Shown here in pieces: positions 29,509 to 38,798 of a stretch of 64,000 nt of DNA. The stretch covers positions 1-64,000 of the forward strand of contig NZ_CP140099.1 of the NCBI RefSeq assembly GCF_034440735.1. The letters are read 5' to 3'. This stretch comes from Deinococcus sp. AB2017081. Lineage in GTDB: Bacteria > Deinococcota > Deinococci > Deinococcales > Deinococcaceae. The notes beneath the pieces were generated by a model. That model was not told the DNA's origin and did no database searches. It saw only the letters and a list, made by a program, of their open reading frames with translations. Position 1 is the first letter of the stretch. Every line of letters starts with the position of its first letter. A program made the translations under genes and the position numbers.

Positions 29509-30597
29509 TCAGGAGGAGCCCGGCCCCTGTGGGTCGAACCTGCCCCTGGCATCCGGCCGTGCGGGCAGTGGCCGACCGTGTTCAGGTCGGGTCGCTGCGG
29601 CCCAGCCGGAAGCCAGCCCCAACGCCGCGCGGACGTCTAGCACACCGGCGCCGCATGAACGCGCACGGAGTTGGTCGCACTGCCCGCCGGCAAAGGGCCG
29701 GGCACTGTGCCGGAGGATGGCCGAGACCTCGGTTGGGCGCAGGCCAGGGTGTTCGGCGACCAGCAGGCTGGCGGCGCCGGCCACCAGCGGCGCCGCGAAA
29801 CTGGTGCCGGTTCTCTCGGCCTCGCCGCCGCCCGGCAGCAGCACATCGATGCGCTCGGTGGCGGTGCCGCCCGGGGCCGCCAGGGCCACGGCCGCGCCCC
29901 AGTTGGAGTAGGGGGCCCGGCGGCCCTGGGTGCCCGTCGCGGCCACCGTGATGACCCCCCGGCAGCCTCCCGGGGTGTAGCGCGCGGCAGCGGCGCGTGA
30001 ATTGCCGGCGGCGGCGACGATCACGCTGCCGTGGGCGATCACCTCGTCCACCGCGCGCTGCATGGCCGGGGCGCAGCCGGTGTAGGGGACATCCTTGAGC
30101 TTGAACGAGGCGTTGATCACGCGGGCCGGAAACGGATTGGCTGGCACCCCCGGCACCGGCAGCCCCGCCGCCCAGCGCAGCCCGTCCAGGGCGTCGGCCA
30201 GCGTGGCGGTGTCGGCCCGGCCGATGATCCGGACGTGCAGCAAGCGGGCGGACGGATTGACCTGATGAACCAGGCCAGCGACCGCTGTGCCGTGGTAGCC
30301 CACTCCGCCGCGGGAGGCCCAGGCCTGGGGATCGCGGCCGCCGCCGTCCCCGGCGGTGCGGGGGTCGCTGATGAAGTCGTAGCCGGAGCGCTGCACCCCG
30401 TTCAGCTGAGGCTGCGCCGACAGGCCGGTGTCGAGGATGGCCACCGTGACGGCCGGCGCGCCCACGCGCGTCTCCAGTGCGGGCAGCTGGATTGCAGCCA
30501 GATCCCAGGACACCTCGTGGCGCTCCTGGATCCAGCCTCCTGCCAGAGCCGCCGCTGCGAGCAGTCCTCCTGTCATCCACACTCGCCGCCGGTGCAT
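29509..30597 (-). CDS. Secreted subtilisin-like serine protease (S8)
   Basis: 362 residues. A signal peptide (about 1-24) is followed by a catalytic domain with the full triad: VTVAILDTGLS (Asp), GVGYHGTAVAGLV (His), VIVAAAGNSRAA (oxyanion Asn) and GTSFAAPLVAG (Ser). There is almost no propeptide. Two Cys pairs near the C-terminus (GGQCDQLRARSCGAG) suggest a disulfide in the envelope. The ATG start at 30597 is six bases after the -10 box CAGGCT. Divergent from the PAP2-two-component operon; sharing the operator region suggests co-regulation. Confidence 0.88.
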   Translation of the reverse strand: MHRRRVWMTGGLLAAAALAGGWIQERHEVSWDLAAIQLPALETRVGAPAVTVAILDTGLSAQPQLNGVQRSGYDFISDPRTAGDGGGRDPQAWASRGGVGYHGTAVAGLVHQVNPSARLLHVRIIGRADTATLADALDGLRWAAGLPVPGVPANPFPARVINASFKLKDVPYTGCAPAMQRAVDEVIAHGSVIVAAAGNSRAAAARYTPGGCRGVITVAATGTQGRRAPYSNWGAAVALAAPGGTATERIDVLLPGGGEAERTGTSFAAPLVAGAASLLVAEHPGLRPTEVSAILRHSARPFAGGQCDQLRARSCGAGVLDVRAALGLASGWAAATRPEHGRPLPARPDARGRFDPQGPGSS

Positions 30598-30603
30598 GAC
30601 CCG

Positions 30604-30635
30604 AGCCTGCAGCACGGAGGTTGAGGGCGGGTATA
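30604..30635 (-). promoter_or_regulatory. Regulon-1 operator and -10 box for the protease gene
   Basis: TATACC-N5-TCAACC (30635-30619), N9, CAGGCT (30609-30604), six bases, ATG. The second half-site has one mismatch. Confidence 0.7.
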
Positions 30636-30684
30636 ACGTGCCCATACCCAGGTATACCGGCGCTTTACCTGATCCGGCCACACT
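30632..30684 (+). promoter_or_regulatory. Regulon-1 quadruple operator and -10 box for PAP2-two-component operon
   Basis: TATAAC 30632, CATACC 30643, TATACC 30653, TTTACC 30664 (steps 11, 10, 11), N9, CACACT 30679-30684, six bases, ATG. The first half-site overlaps the protease operator. Confidence 0.8.
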
Positions 30685-30690
30685 GCGGGC

Positions 30691-31350
30691 ATGTCCACCC
30701 TGTTTCGCCGCGTTCCCCGTCTTCCCTGGCGCGCCCCGGGCGCGGCCCTCACGCTGGGCGGCGTCGCGCTGCCGCTCGGCGTGCTGGGCGCCCTGGGCGC
30801 TGAGGTGCTCGAACGCGAGCCCTTCTCCCCGGAACTGGCCGCCATGCTGTGGCTGCACCTGCACAGCCCGGCCTGGCTGGTGGCACTGAGCCAGGGCCTC
30901 CACGTCCTCGGCAGCCCGCTGGTGATGTGGCCCGTGCTGGTGGCGTTGCCCGCCGCCCTGTGGCTGACCCGCCGCCGGCCCCAAGCCGTGTTCGCGGGGC
31001 TGGCCCTGTGGGGGGCCACCGGCGTGCAGTGGGGCCTCAAGCAGCTTTTCGAGCGATCCCGGCCCGACCTCTGGCCGCGCGTGGTGCCCGAGCATGGCTA
31101 CGCCTTTCCCAGTGGGCACACCACCGTGGCGGCGGCGCTGGCCCTGGTGCTGGGCGTGTTGGCCTGGCACACGCCGCGGCGCTGGCTGGTGGTCACGGTC
31201 GGCGCAGCCTACGCCGCCCTGATGGCGCTCTCAAGGGTCGTGCTGGGCGTCCACTATCCAAGCGACGTGCTGGCCGGGATACTGACGGCGATGGTGAGTG
31301 TGCTGGGCCTCTTGCTGCTGCTGCGCCCCGACCGGGCGGGGGGCCGCTGA
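30691..31350 (+). CDS. PAP2 family lipid phosphatase
   Basis: 219 residues, about six helices. Motifs: KQLFERSRPDLWPR (C1), FPSGHTTV (C2) and SRVVLGVHYPSDVLAG (C3). Likely undecaprenyl diphosphate or phospholipid phosphatase on the outer membrane leaflet side of the inner membrane. Overlaps the response regulator gene as TGATG, so the phosphatase and its presumed regulator are made together. Confidence 0.9.
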   Translation: MSTLFRRVPRLPWRAPGAALTLGGVALPLGVLGALGAEVLEREPFSPELAAMLWLHLHSPAWLVALSQGLHVLGSPLVMWPVLVALPAALWLTRRRPQAVFAGLALWGATGVQWGLKQLFERSRPDLWPRVVPEHGYAFPSGHTTVAAALALVLGVLAWHTPRRWLVVTVGAAYAALMALSRVVLGVHYPSDVLAGILTAMVSVLGLLLLLRPDRAGGR

Positions 31351-32021
31351 TGCGCGTCTTGATCGTCGAGGACGATCCACACATCGCCGAGCTGCTGCGC
31401 GACGGTCTGAGCGAGGACGGCTACGACTGCGACCACGCCGCCAGCGCCACCGAGGGCGAGGAACTCGCCCACCTCTTCCCCTTCAGCCTGCTGATCCTGG
31501 ACGTCATGCTGCCCGAGGGCATCGACGCCGGCTACCAGCTCGGCCGCCGCCTGCGGGAGCAGGGGGTACACACGCCGATCCTCTATCTCACGGCGCGCGG
31601 CACCGTCGAAGACCGGGTCGAGGGTCTGGAGGCGGGTGGAGACGATTACCTGGTCAAGCCGTTTGCCTTCCGGGAACTGCGCGCGCGCGTCCGGGCGCTG
31701 CTGCGCCGGGCGGGCGGCAACGCCCAGAACACCCTGCCCCTGCCCGGCGGCTGGGTGATGGATCTGGGCGGCCGGGAGCTGTACCGGGCCGGCGTGCGCG
31801 CTGACCTGACCCGCCGGGAGTTCGGGCTGCTGGAGTTGCTGGGCCTCAACGCGGGGCGGGCCTTTACCCGCGACGAGATTATCGACCGGCTCTGGAGCGG
31901 GGAGAGCGGGGTCGAACCCAAGGTGATCGACGTGTACGTCAGCACCATCCGCCGCAAGACCGACGACGCCCTGATCGATACCCTGCGCGGGGTGGGCTAC
32001 CGCCTGGGACGGCCGGAGTGA
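31350..32021 (+). CDS. OmpR/PhoB-family response regulator (candidate regulon-1 regulator)
   Basis: 223 residues. Receiver domain (about 1-120) with acidic pocket VEDD, phospho-acceptor Asp in LLILDVMLPE (about 51), Thr in YLTARG and Lys in DDYLVKPFAF. Winged-helix DNA-binding domain (about 130-220) with TRREFGLLELL and VIDVYVSTIRRK. This class binds hexamer repeats 11 bp apart, exactly the pattern found at eleven promoters here, and its own operon has the largest such site, so autoregulation is likely. The link is inferred. Confidence 0.92.
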   Translation: MRVLIVEDDPHIAELLRDGLSEDGYDCDHAASATEGEELAHLFPFSLLILDVMLPEGIDAGYQLGRRLREQGVHTPILYLTARGTVEDRVEGLEAGGDDYLVKPFAFRELRARVRALLRRAGGNAQNTLPLPGGWVMDLGGRELYRAGVRADLTRREFGLLELLGLNAGRAFTRDEIIDRLWSGESGVEPKVIDVYVSTIRRKTDDALIDTLRGVGYRLGRPE

Positions 32022-33310
32022 TTCAGCGCCTGAGCCTGCGTGTCAAGCTCACCCTGGGGTATGTGCTGGTGTTCACGGTGACCGTGCTGCTCGGCGGCGG
32101 TGGGGTGTTCTTCGCGGCCCGTAGCGCGCTGACCGCGTCCCTCGACACCACCCTGCGCGAGACGGCCAGCGTGGCGCGGGCCAGCATCATGACGGCCGGC
32201 ACCGCGGCGAGCTTCGCCCCGCAGCTGCGCCCGGCCGGTGACCTGCACATCGAACTGTACCGCCCCGACGGCACGCCGCTGGCCCAGGTCGGGGACGGCG
32301 ACGAGGGGCCGGTGGGTGAGCTGCGGCCCGGCCTGAGCACCACCGCCGAGCGCCGGGTGCTCACCCAGCAGGTGGAGGGCCTGTACCTGAGGGTTTCACG
32401 GCCCAGCGAGACGCTCAGCGAGTTTCTCGACACCTTGGCCCGGCTGCTGCTGCTGGGCAGCGGCGGCATGATCCTGGCCGCCTGCGGGGGCGGCTACTGG
32501 CTGGCCAACCGCGCCCTACGGCCGGTCGACGCAGTCGCCCGCACAGCCGAGCTGATCGCCGGCCAGGGCGATTACGCCCAGCGGGTGCCGCAGGCCCCGG
32601 GCGGCGACGAGATGGCCCGGCTGACCCGCACCGTCAACACCATGCTCGACCGGCTCGCTGGCACCATCGAGCGCGAGAAGCAGTTCGCCCGCACTGCCGC
32701 CCACGAGCTGCGCACGCCGCTGACTGCCCTGCGCGGCCGCCTCGACCTGACCCTGGAGCGGCCCCGCGACGCCGCCGAATACGAGAAGGCCCTGCGCAGC
32801 ATGCAGGGCCGGGTCGACGCCCTGGGCCGCCTCACCGAGGGCCTGCTGGCTCTGGCGCGTACCGACGCGCCAGCTCCGCTGGAGCGGGTCGAACTGGCTT
32901 CCATCGCCATCCAGGTGAGCGAGCAGTTCGAGGCGGCGGCCGCCGAGCAGGGCCAGGTGGTGCGGCTCGATCTGGAGGAGAGCTGGGTGCAGGCCGACGC
33001 GGCCGGACTGGAACGCGTCCTGAGCAACCTGCTGGAGAACGCCCTGAAATACGGAGTCGGCCCCGAGATCCGGGTGGTGGTGCGCCCGCAGACCCTGATT
33101 GTGCAGGATACCGGCCCCGGCCCCGACCCGGCCCAGTGGCCCCGGCTGCTTCAGCCCTTCGAGCGCGGATCCGGCGTGCAGGGCGTCAGCGGCAGCGGGC
33201 TGGGCCTGGCGCTGGTGGCCACACTCGCCGCACGCTGGGGGGCCCGGCTCGAGCCCGGGTGGAGTGAGCACGGCTTCCAGGTCACCCTGCGCTTCCCGGC
33301 AGCGTCATGA
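32018..33310 (+). CDS. Sensor histidine kinase paired with the 31350 regulator
   Basis: 430 residues. Helix 1 (about 10-35), a periplasmic sensor of about 100 residues, helix 2 (about 145-170), HAMP (about 170-225), dimerisation and phosphorylation helix with AAHELRTPLTALRGRLDL, then ATPase boxes: N-box NLLENALKYG, G-boxes DTGPGPDP and GSGLGLALVA. GTG start overlaps the regulator stop. The periplasmic loop has no recognised ligand domain; the regulon suggests it senses envelope or lipid II-cycle stress. Confidence 0.9.
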   Translation: MIQRLSLRVKLTLGYVLVFTVTVLLGGGGVFFAARSALTASLDTTLRETASVARASIMTAGTAASFAPQLRPAGDLHIELYRPDGTPLAQVGDGDEGPVGELRPGLSTTAERRVLTQQVEGLYLRVSRPSETLSEFLDTLARLLLLGSGGMILAACGGGYWLANRALRPVDAVARTAELIAGQGDYAQRVPQAPGGDEMARLTRTVNTMLDRLAGTIEREKQFARTAAHELRTPLTALRGRLDLTLERPRDAAEYEKALRSMQGRVDALGRLTEGLLALARTDAPAPLERVELASIAIQVSEQFEAAAAEQGQVVRLDLEESWVQADAAGLERVLSNLLENALKYGVGPEIRVVVRPQTLIVQDTGPGPDPAQWPRLLQPFERGSGVQGVSGSGLGLALVATLAARWGARLEPGWSEHGFQVTLRFPAAS

Positions 33311-33975
33311 GGGCGCCCGAGTCGCTGTGGCCCGCCCGACTCGCGGTGATCGCGGTAATCGGGCTGAACCTCACGCTAAGTGAGCAGCTCACCTTCGGGC
33401 CGACTTGGCTGCTGCCCGGACTCGAGACGCTGCTGCTGCTCCCGCTGAGCCTGCTGCGCGGCCGGGCGCGCCACCGCCTGGTGCATCTGGGCCGCCGGGC
33501 CGTGGACATGGACAGCGCGCGGCTGGTGCGCGCGCTCGCCGTGGGCATGATCGGACTGCTTCACCTGGGCAACCTGGCCTCCCTGACACTGCTGGTGCTC
33601 GGCCTGCTGCGGGGCGGTGGCCCCGGTGCCACGGCGCTGCTCGCCGGCGCGCTGAGCATCTGGGTGACCAACGTGCTGGTGTTCTCGCTGTGGTACTGGG
33701 AACTCGATCAGGGTGGGCCGCTTGGCCGTGGCGACCCGGGGGCGCCATTGGACTTCCTCTTCCCGCAGCGCACTGTACCCGGACTCGCTCCGGCCGACTG
33801 GCGACCGGAATACCTGGATTATCTGTTCGTGGCCTTTACCAACGCCTCCGCCTTCAGCCCGACCGACACCCTGCCGCTGACCCGCCGGGCCAAGGGGCTG
33901 ATGACCGTGCAGGCCTCCACATCCATGCTCACCGTCGTGCTGGTTGCCAGCCGCGCGGTCAACATCCTCCGATGA
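33307..33975 (+). CDS. Integral membrane protein of unknown function
   Basis: 222 residues with about six helices. A conserved-looking block near the end reads FVAFTNASAFSPTDTLPL, then TRRAKGLMTVQASTSMLTVV; this resembles DUF1345-like membrane proteins and, loosely, ion-channel pore regions, but the match is weak. It overlaps the kinase and PIG-L genes by four bases each, so it belongs to the same system and may work with the sensor. Confidence 0.7.
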   Translation: MRAPESLWPARLAVIAVIGLNLTLSEQLTFGPTWLLPGLETLLLLPLSLLRGRARHRLVHLGRRAVDMDSARLVRALAVGMIGLLHLGNLASLTLLVLGLLRGGGPGATALLAGALSIWVTNVLVFSLWYWELDQGGPLGRGDPGAPLDFLFPQRTVPGLAPADWRPEYLDYLFVAFTNASAFSPTDTLPLTRRAKGLMTVQASTSMLTVVLVASRAVNILR

Positions 33976-34952
33976 CCCGCCTGAGGCGCCCCCCACCCCG
34001 CGCGCTGCTGCTGGCCGCCCTGGCCGGGACACTGCTCGCCTTGGCCGCCTGGATCAACCTGCCCCAGGTAGCACGGCTCTTTGACGGCAGCGCCGACCGG
34101 GTCGCGGCCCTGCCTGCCGCGCCCGCCTTCCGGGCCGGGCAGCGGGTGCTGATCCTCTCACCCCACCCGGACGACGAGACGCTGTGCTGCGCGGGGATCA
34201 TCCAGCAGGCCCGGGTGGCTGGCGCCCAGGTGTCGGTCGCCTGGGCCACCGCCGGGGACGGCTTCGAGTTCGACGTGATCCTGACCCGCCGGGTGCTCGA
34301 CCCCACCTCGCAGGACATGCAGGCCCTGGGCAACGTCCGGGCGCTCGAGGCGCGCCGCGCCGCCGGGGTGCTGGGGGTGCCGCCCGAGCGCACCTACATG
34401 CTGGGCTACCCGGACGGTGGACTCTTCCGGCTGTTCACGGCCAATTACGACGAGCCCTACACCTCGCCGGCCAGCGGCGCGGCAGCCGTCTACGTGCGGG
34501 GCGCCCTGAGTCCCGGCGCGCCCTACACCGGGCGCGCCCTGGAAGCCGATCTCAGGCGGGTGCTCGACCGGGTGCGGCCGGACGTGGTGCTGGCCCCCGC
34601 GCCGCAGGATTTCCACCCTGACCACCACACGCTCACCTACATCGCGCTGCGGCTGCTGGGCGAGCGTCAGCAGGAGGGGCGCCTGCGCTTTTGGGTGGTG
34701 CACGGCGGGCTGGAATGGCCGGTGCCCAAAGGGCTGCACCCCCAGCTGCCCCTGACCGTGCCGCCGCTGGCCCGCGGCCTGCCCTGGACACGGGTGGATC
34801 TGACGCCGGCCCAGGAGGAGGCCAAGCGCGCCGCCGTCGAGACCTACCAGACCCAGACCCGCGTCATGGGGCGCTTCATGCGGGCCTTCGTGCGGAAAAA
34901 CGAGCTGCTGAGCGCTGAGCCGTTGCCCGAGGCGCCCGTCGCCCCGCCTTGA
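33972..34952 (+). CDS. PIG-L/LmbE family deacetylase, membrane-anchored
   Basis: 326 residues. An N-terminal signal-anchor helix (about 8-30) is followed by the PIG-L zinc domain: ILSPHPDDETLCCAG (the HPDDE motif), GYPDGGLF and the later His pair DFHPDHHTL. The family removes N-acetyl groups from GlcNAc-type lipids or sugars (PIG-L, MshB, BshB). With a second polysaccharide deacetylase in the same regulon, modification of cell-envelope amino sugars is inferred. Last gene of the PAP2-RR-HK operon. Confidence 0.87.
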   Translation: MTRLRRPPPRALLLAALAGTLLALAAWINLPQVARLFDGSADRVAALPAAPAFRAGQRVLILSPHPDDETLCCAGIIQQARVAGAQVSVAWATAGDGFEFDVILTRRVLDPTSQDMQALGNVRALEARRAAGVLGVPPERTYMLGYPDGGLFRLFTANYDEPYTSPASGAAAVYVRGALSPGAPYTGRALEADLRRVLDRVRPDVVLAPAPQDFHPDHHTLTYIALRLLGERQQEGRLRFWVVHGGLEWPVPKGLHPQLPLTVPPLARGLPWTRVDLTPAQEEAKRAAVETYQTQTRVMGRFMRAFVRKNELLSAEPLPEAPVAPP

Positions 34953-35028
34953 GGTGGGAGGCGCCGACGTCACTGAACCCGCCTCACGCTCTAACCCCCG
35001 TCCGATCCTGCTCGGGTAGGGTGCGGCC

Positions 35029-35097
35029 ATGATCCAGGCCCGCCGCCCCCCGTCGACCGCTGAGACCGGGGGTGGATATGCGGCTGCTGCTCGTTGA
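35029..35097 (+). other. Possible 22-codon leaderless ORF overlapping the second response regulator start
   Basis: ATG lies six bases after TAGGGT at 35017-35022, the same -10 to start spacing as elsewhere. It stops at TGA 35095-35097 inside the regulator gene. No convincing operator is seen above it. Confidence 0.3.
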
Positions 35098-35737
35098 AGA
35101 TGACGCCCGCATCGCGCTGCCCACGGCGCGCGCCCTGCGCGACGCTGGCCACGAGGTGCAGACCGCGCCCGATGGCGTCCAGGGCCTGCACGCGGCGCGC
35201 TCCGGCGGCCACGACGCCCTGCTGCTCGACGTGATGCTGCCGGGGCACAGCGGCTTCGAGCTGGCGCGGATTCTGCGCGAGGAGGGGGCGCAGACGCCGA
35301 TCATCTTCCTGACGGCGCGCACCGGGCTGAATGACCGGGTCGAGGGACTGGATCTGGGCGGCGACGCCTACCTCACCAAACCCTTCGAGTTGCCCGAACT
35401 GCTCGCGACCCTCCGGGCCGTGGTGCGGCGCGGGGAGAGTGCCCGCAGCGCGCGGGTGAGCTTTGGTGACGGCGCCGGTCTGCTGGACGCGCGTCACCGC
35501 CAGGTCTGGTGGCGGGGCGAGGCCATCGGCCTCACGGCGCGGGAATATGCCCTGCTCGAGACGCTGGTGCTCGCTCAGGGCCGCTGGTTTACCCGGGAGG
35601 AACTGCTCGCCCGGGTCTGGGGGCCGGACTTCGGCGGGGAGGCGCGGGTGGTGGACGTCTATATCAGCTACCTGCGCCGCAAACTCTCGCCGGACGCGCT
35701 GAACAGTGCCCGCGGCCTGGGCTACCGGCTGCCGTGA
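35078..35737 (+). CDS. OmpR/PhoB-family response regulator
   Basis: 219 residues (a GTG at 35072 would add two). Receiver: [19 protein letters not shown] (phospho-Asp), [18 protein letters not shown]. Winged helix: [13 protein letters not shown], then [16 protein letters not shown]. It overlaps the kinase gene by four bases (GTGA). It is a candidate for the regulator of the second operator class (TAACAC repeats), but nothing in its own promoter proves this. Confidence 0.9.
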   Translation: MRLLLVEDDARIALPTARALRDAGHEVQTAPDGVQGLHAARSGGHDALLLDVMLPGHSGFELARILREEGAQTPIIFLTARTGLNDRVEGLDLGGDAYLTKPFELPELLATLRAVVRRGESARSARVSFGDGAGLLDARHRQVWWRGEAIGLTAREYALLETLVLAQGRWFTREELLARVWGPDFGGEARVVDVYISYLRRKLSPDALNSARGLGYRLP

Positions 35738-37056
35738 AGATCCGCACCCGGCTGGCGCTGGGCGCCGGCGTTCAGACCGCGCTGGTGGTGCTGCTGGTGG
35801 CCGCCGCCCAGTTCCTGACGCTGCGCTCCTTCCTGGCGGTGGCCGAGTACGAGCGGCTGGAGATGCTGCTGCCGCGCCTGGAGCAGGAGCTGGCCAGCCG
35901 GCCGCTGGGCACCGGCGCGCCGCTGGAGATCCAGGCCCTGCCCCGCAACGTGGACGTGCGGGTCTGGCAGGGTGGGCGAGTCGTGGCCCAGACGCCGGCC
36001 TTTCCCCCGGTGCCCCGCACGCTGCCGCCGGGCTACCAGGCCAGCGCCGGCCATGACGTGCTGGTGGCCTCGGTGACCCTGAACGGCCGGCCCGCCACCG
36101 CCCAGCTCGCCAGCGACGTGCTGGGGGTGGTCAACCCGCTGCGCGCCTACCTCCGCGCCCTGACGGTAAGCGCGCCGGCGGCGGCACTGCTGGTGGCGCT
36201 GCTGAGCTTCTGGCTGGCGGGGCGCCTGCTGCGGCCCCTCACCGAGCTGGAGCGCGCCGCAGAGGGGGTCGGCCGGGAGGGCGATCTGCGCGCGCCGCTG
36301 CCCGGCGCCCGGGGCCGCGATGAACTGGGCCGGCTGGCCGGCGTGCTGCAGACGACCTTCGGGCAACTCGCCGAGGTGCGCGAGCGCGAGGCAGACTTCA
36401 CGCGCGCGGCGGCCCACGACCTGCGCTCTCCTCTGGCCGCCCTCAAGATGCGCCTGCAGGGCGCGCTCAGTGGGCCGCGCACCCCGCAGGAACTGCGCAA
36501 CGAGCTCGCGGAGGCGCTGACCGACGTCGAGCGGATGCGCCACCTGACCGATCATCTGCTGCTGCTCGCGCGCGGGACACGTGAGGTGGAGCGCGCGCCC
36601 CTGAGCCTGGCGCATCTGGCCGGCGAGGTGGTCGACCGCGCCCGTGAGCACGCGCCAGAGGTGCCGCTGGAATTCGAGGCCAGGGGGGACACCACCATCC
36701 TGGGCGACGCCGCGCTGCTCACCCACCTGATCGACAACCTGGTGGGAAACGGGATACGGCATGGGCGGGGCGCGGCCATGCAGGTGGCGGTGCGGGAGAG
36801 CGGCGAGACGGCTGTGCTGGTGGTCAGCGACGCGGGGCCGGGGGTGCCGCCGGAGGTGCTGGGCCGCCTCACGGAAGCGTTCTACCGCCTGGACGCGTCG
36901 CGCAGCGGGGAGGGCAACGGACTGGGCCTGGCCATCGCCCACCAGATCGCGCAGGCGCACGGCGCCCGGCTGACCATCGACAACGGCCTGTCCAGTGGTC
37001 TGAGGGTGAGCGTGGTGTTTGACCGCGGTCTCCCTGGCGCCGAGCCCCCCCACTGA
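35734..37056 (+). CDS. Sensor histidine kinase paired with the 35078 regulator
   Basis: 440 residues from a GTG start. Helix 1 (about 8-30), periplasmic loop of about 110 residues, helix 2 (about 140-165), HAMP, phospho-His in [19 protein letters not shown]-box [10 protein letters not shown], and G-boxes DAGPGVPP and [10 protein letters not shown]. CusS/QseC-like layout. Signal unknown; the copper genes downstream make a metal signal possible. Confidence 0.88.
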   Translation: MKIRTRLALGAGVQTALVVLLVAAAQFLTLRSFLAVAEYERLEMLLPRLEQELASRPLGTGAPLEIQALPRNVDVRVWQGGRVVAQTPAFPPVPRTLPPGYQASAGHDVLVASVTLNGRPATAQLASDVLGVVNPLRAYLRALTVSAPAAALLVALLSFWLAGRLLRPLTELERAAEGVGREGDLRAPLPGARGRDELGRLAGVLQTTFGQLAEVREREADFTRAAAHDLRSPLAALKMRLQGALSGPRTPQELRNELAEALTDVERMRHLTDHLLLLARGTREVERAPLSLAHLAGEVVDRAREHAPEVPLEFEARGDTTILGDAALLTHLIDNLVGNGIRHGRGAAMQVAVRESGETAVLVVSDAGPGVPPEVLGRLTEAFYRLDASRSGEGNGLGLAIAHQIAQAHGARLTIDNGLSSGLRVSVVFDRGLPGAEPPH

Positions 37057-37087
37057 GGGGGCGCCCCATTCTTACCCCTGTGTAATA

Positions 37088-37098
37088 GGAATCATTCC
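37088..37098. promoter_or_regulatory. Candidate metalloregulator palindrome ggaatcattcc
   Basis: An 11-bp perfect odd palindrome 11 bp before the VIT start. It resembles Fur/DtxR-family half-sites in position but not in clear consensus. Confidence 0.3.
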
Positions 37099-37108
37099 CA
37101 ATACGGGC

Positions 37109-37606
37109 ATGACCCAGACCACCACCCCAGATCAGAGTTTTATCCTCCAGAAGATCCAGCCCGCCCTGCTCGGGCTGATGGACGGCTCGGTGAGCACCCT
37201 GGCCCCGATCTTCGCCACCGCCGGCCTGACCGGCCGACCCATCGACGCCTTCTTCGTCGGCCTCGCGGCGTCCGTGGGGGCCGGCATCAGCATGGGCCTG
37301 GCCGAGGCCCTGAGCGACGACGGCGTGGTCTCGGGACGCGGCACGCCCCTGCTGCGCGGAGCCATCACCGGGGTCGCCACGGTGATGGGCGGCATGCTGC
37401 ACACCCTGCCGTTCTTGCTGCCGGATCTGCGTACGGCCCTAAGCCTCTCGTACGGGGTGGTGGTGCTCGAGCTGCTCATGATCGCCTACGTCCGCTGGCA
37501 TTTCATGCGCTCGCCGCTGGGCCAGACCATCGTGCAGGTGATCCTGGGCGGCGGCGTGGTGTTCGCCGTGGGGGTGTGGCTTGGCACCCTGGGGGCGCGG
37601 CCATGA
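37109..37606 (+). CDS. VIT-like Fe2+/Mn2+ transporter, short form
   Basis: 165 residues, about half the length of full VIT1/CCC1 proteins. Opens [20 protein letters not shown] with the metal-binding Asp of helix 1, then [20 protein letters not shown] and three more helices. No cytoplasmic metal-binding domain between helices. The ATG at 37109 is preferred over an upstream in-frame start because a promoter-like palindrome lies between. Together with Dps and KatE it starts an iron/oxidative-stress block. Confidence 0.8.
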   Translation: MTQTTTPDQSFILQKIQPALLGLMDGSVSTLAPIFATAGLTGRPIDAFFVGLAASVGAGISMGLAEALSDDGVVSGRGTPLLRGAITGVATVMGGMLHTLPFLLPDLRTALSLSYGVVVLELLMIAYVRWHFMRSPLGQTIVQVILGGGVVFAVGVWLGTLGARP

Positions 37607-37734
37607 GGGGCTCACGGTTTCTTCAGGCCGCTGTTTCTCTTACCGTCACCCAACACTGCAGGCCTGTGATGCAGGCGGGAGCCCTGTCCTCCGCCCTCCA
37701 CCCACCGCCCTTTTCCCCACCCAGGAGTACACTG

Positions 37735-38148
37735 ATGAAATCCCCGCTCAGCCACTGGCTCGGCCTCCTGCTGCTCGCCGGCATCGCCTGGATGCACTAC
37801 CGGGACGTGCCCGGCAAGCTCGGCGAGACGCCCTATCTGGGCTGGCTGTACATCCTGCTCGTCGCCGGCTGCGCGGCCGCCGGGGCCTGGCTGCTGTCCA
37901 GCGCCTGGCGCGCGGGCTACGGCTTGGGCCTCGTGATCTCGCTCGGCGCCATCGTCGCCTACTCGCTGACCCGCAGCACCGGTCTCCCACAGGCCACCGG
38001 CGACATCGGCAACTGGGCCGAGCCGTCTGGCGTGATCTCCCTGCTGCTGGAGGGGGCCTTCGTGGTGCTCGCCCTCGTGCAGCTGAGGAGTGCGCAGGGG
38101 AGCGCCGCCGTTCATCCCGTCACCCCGTCGACCGACCGCCAGACCTGA
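37735..38148 (+). CDS. Small four-helix membrane protein, paralog of the 15695-16090 product
   Basis: 137 residues with a good ribosome site (aggag). Shares ETPYLGWLYILLVAGCAAAG and GDIGNWAEPSG with the paralog. The C-terminal tail (about 115-137) differs. Function unknown. It lies between a VIT transporter and dps, whereas the paralog lies beside apbE, so both copies sit near iron or redox genes. Confidence 0.72.
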   Translation: MKSPLSHWLGLLLLAGIAWMHYRDVPGKLGETPYLGWLYILLVAGCAAAGAWLLSSAWRAGYGLGLVISLGAIVAYSLTRSTGLPQATGDIGNWAEPSGVISLLLEGAFVVLALVQLRSAQGSAAVHPVTPSTDRQT

Positions 38149-38198
38149 GTCCGCCTCTCCCCGGCCCTCCACCCGGCCGCCCCTGCAGGAGTTCTCGC

Positions 38199-38720
38199 AT
38201 GACCAGCACCCTTCCCGTCACCCCCGCCATCCTGCGCACGCCCAGCGATCTGAAGGCCGAAGCCGTCGCCGCCATCGTTAAGGCCCTCAACCCACTCATC
38301 GCCGACGCCTTCGCCGTCTACCTCAAGACCAAGAACTTTCACTGGCACCTCTCAGGCAGCCATTTCCGCGACTATCATCTGCTGTTCGACGAACAGGCCG
38401 ATCAACTGCTCGCCAGCACCGATCCGCTGGCCGAGCGGGTGCGCAAACTGGGCGGCACGACCCTGCGCTCGGTCTCGCACGTTGCGGGGCTCCAGACGCG
38501 CCCGGACAATACCGCCGACGTCGTGGCCCCACTGGACATGCTGCTCGAGCTGATGGACGACAACCGGGCGATCGCGGCCAGCATGCGCCGCGCTCACGAG
38601 GTCTGCGACGAGGGACGCGACTACGCCACTGCCAGCCTGCTCGAGACGCTGATCGACGAGACCGAGCGACGCACCTGGTTCCTGTTTCAGGCCGCCCAGG
38701 GCCTGGAACACACCCAGTAA
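38199..38720 (+). CDS. dps: Dps-family ferritin-like DNA-protection protein
   Basis: 173 residues. Ferroxidase-site residues between subunits are visible: TKNFHWHLSGSHFRDYHLLF (His pair) and DEQADQLL (acidic). Dps forms a 12-subunit shell that stores iron using peroxide and shields DNA. Short N-terminal tail without a Lys-rich arm. Lies just upstream of katE on the same strand with a 78-bp gap. Confidence 0.92.
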   Translation: MTSTLPVTPAILRTPSDLKAEAVAAIVKALNPLIADAFAVYLKTKNFHWHLSGSHFRDYHLLFDEQADQLLASTDPLAERVRKLGGTTLRSVSHVAGLQTRPDNTADVVAPLDMLLELMDDNRAIAASMRRAHEVCDEGRDYATASLLETLIDETERRTWFLFQAAQGLEHTQ

Positions 38721-38798
38721 CCCCCCTGGGGCCGGGGCGGCGGTCGATCGGTCGATCTCTGCCTGCCCCGCCCCGCTCCACCAGCAGGAGGCCCGCAC

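Noticed and set aside
34993..35022. Possible regulon-1 site before the second response regulator
   Set aside because: The spacing to TAGGGT fits, but the half-sites (CTAACC and CCGATC) match too poorly.
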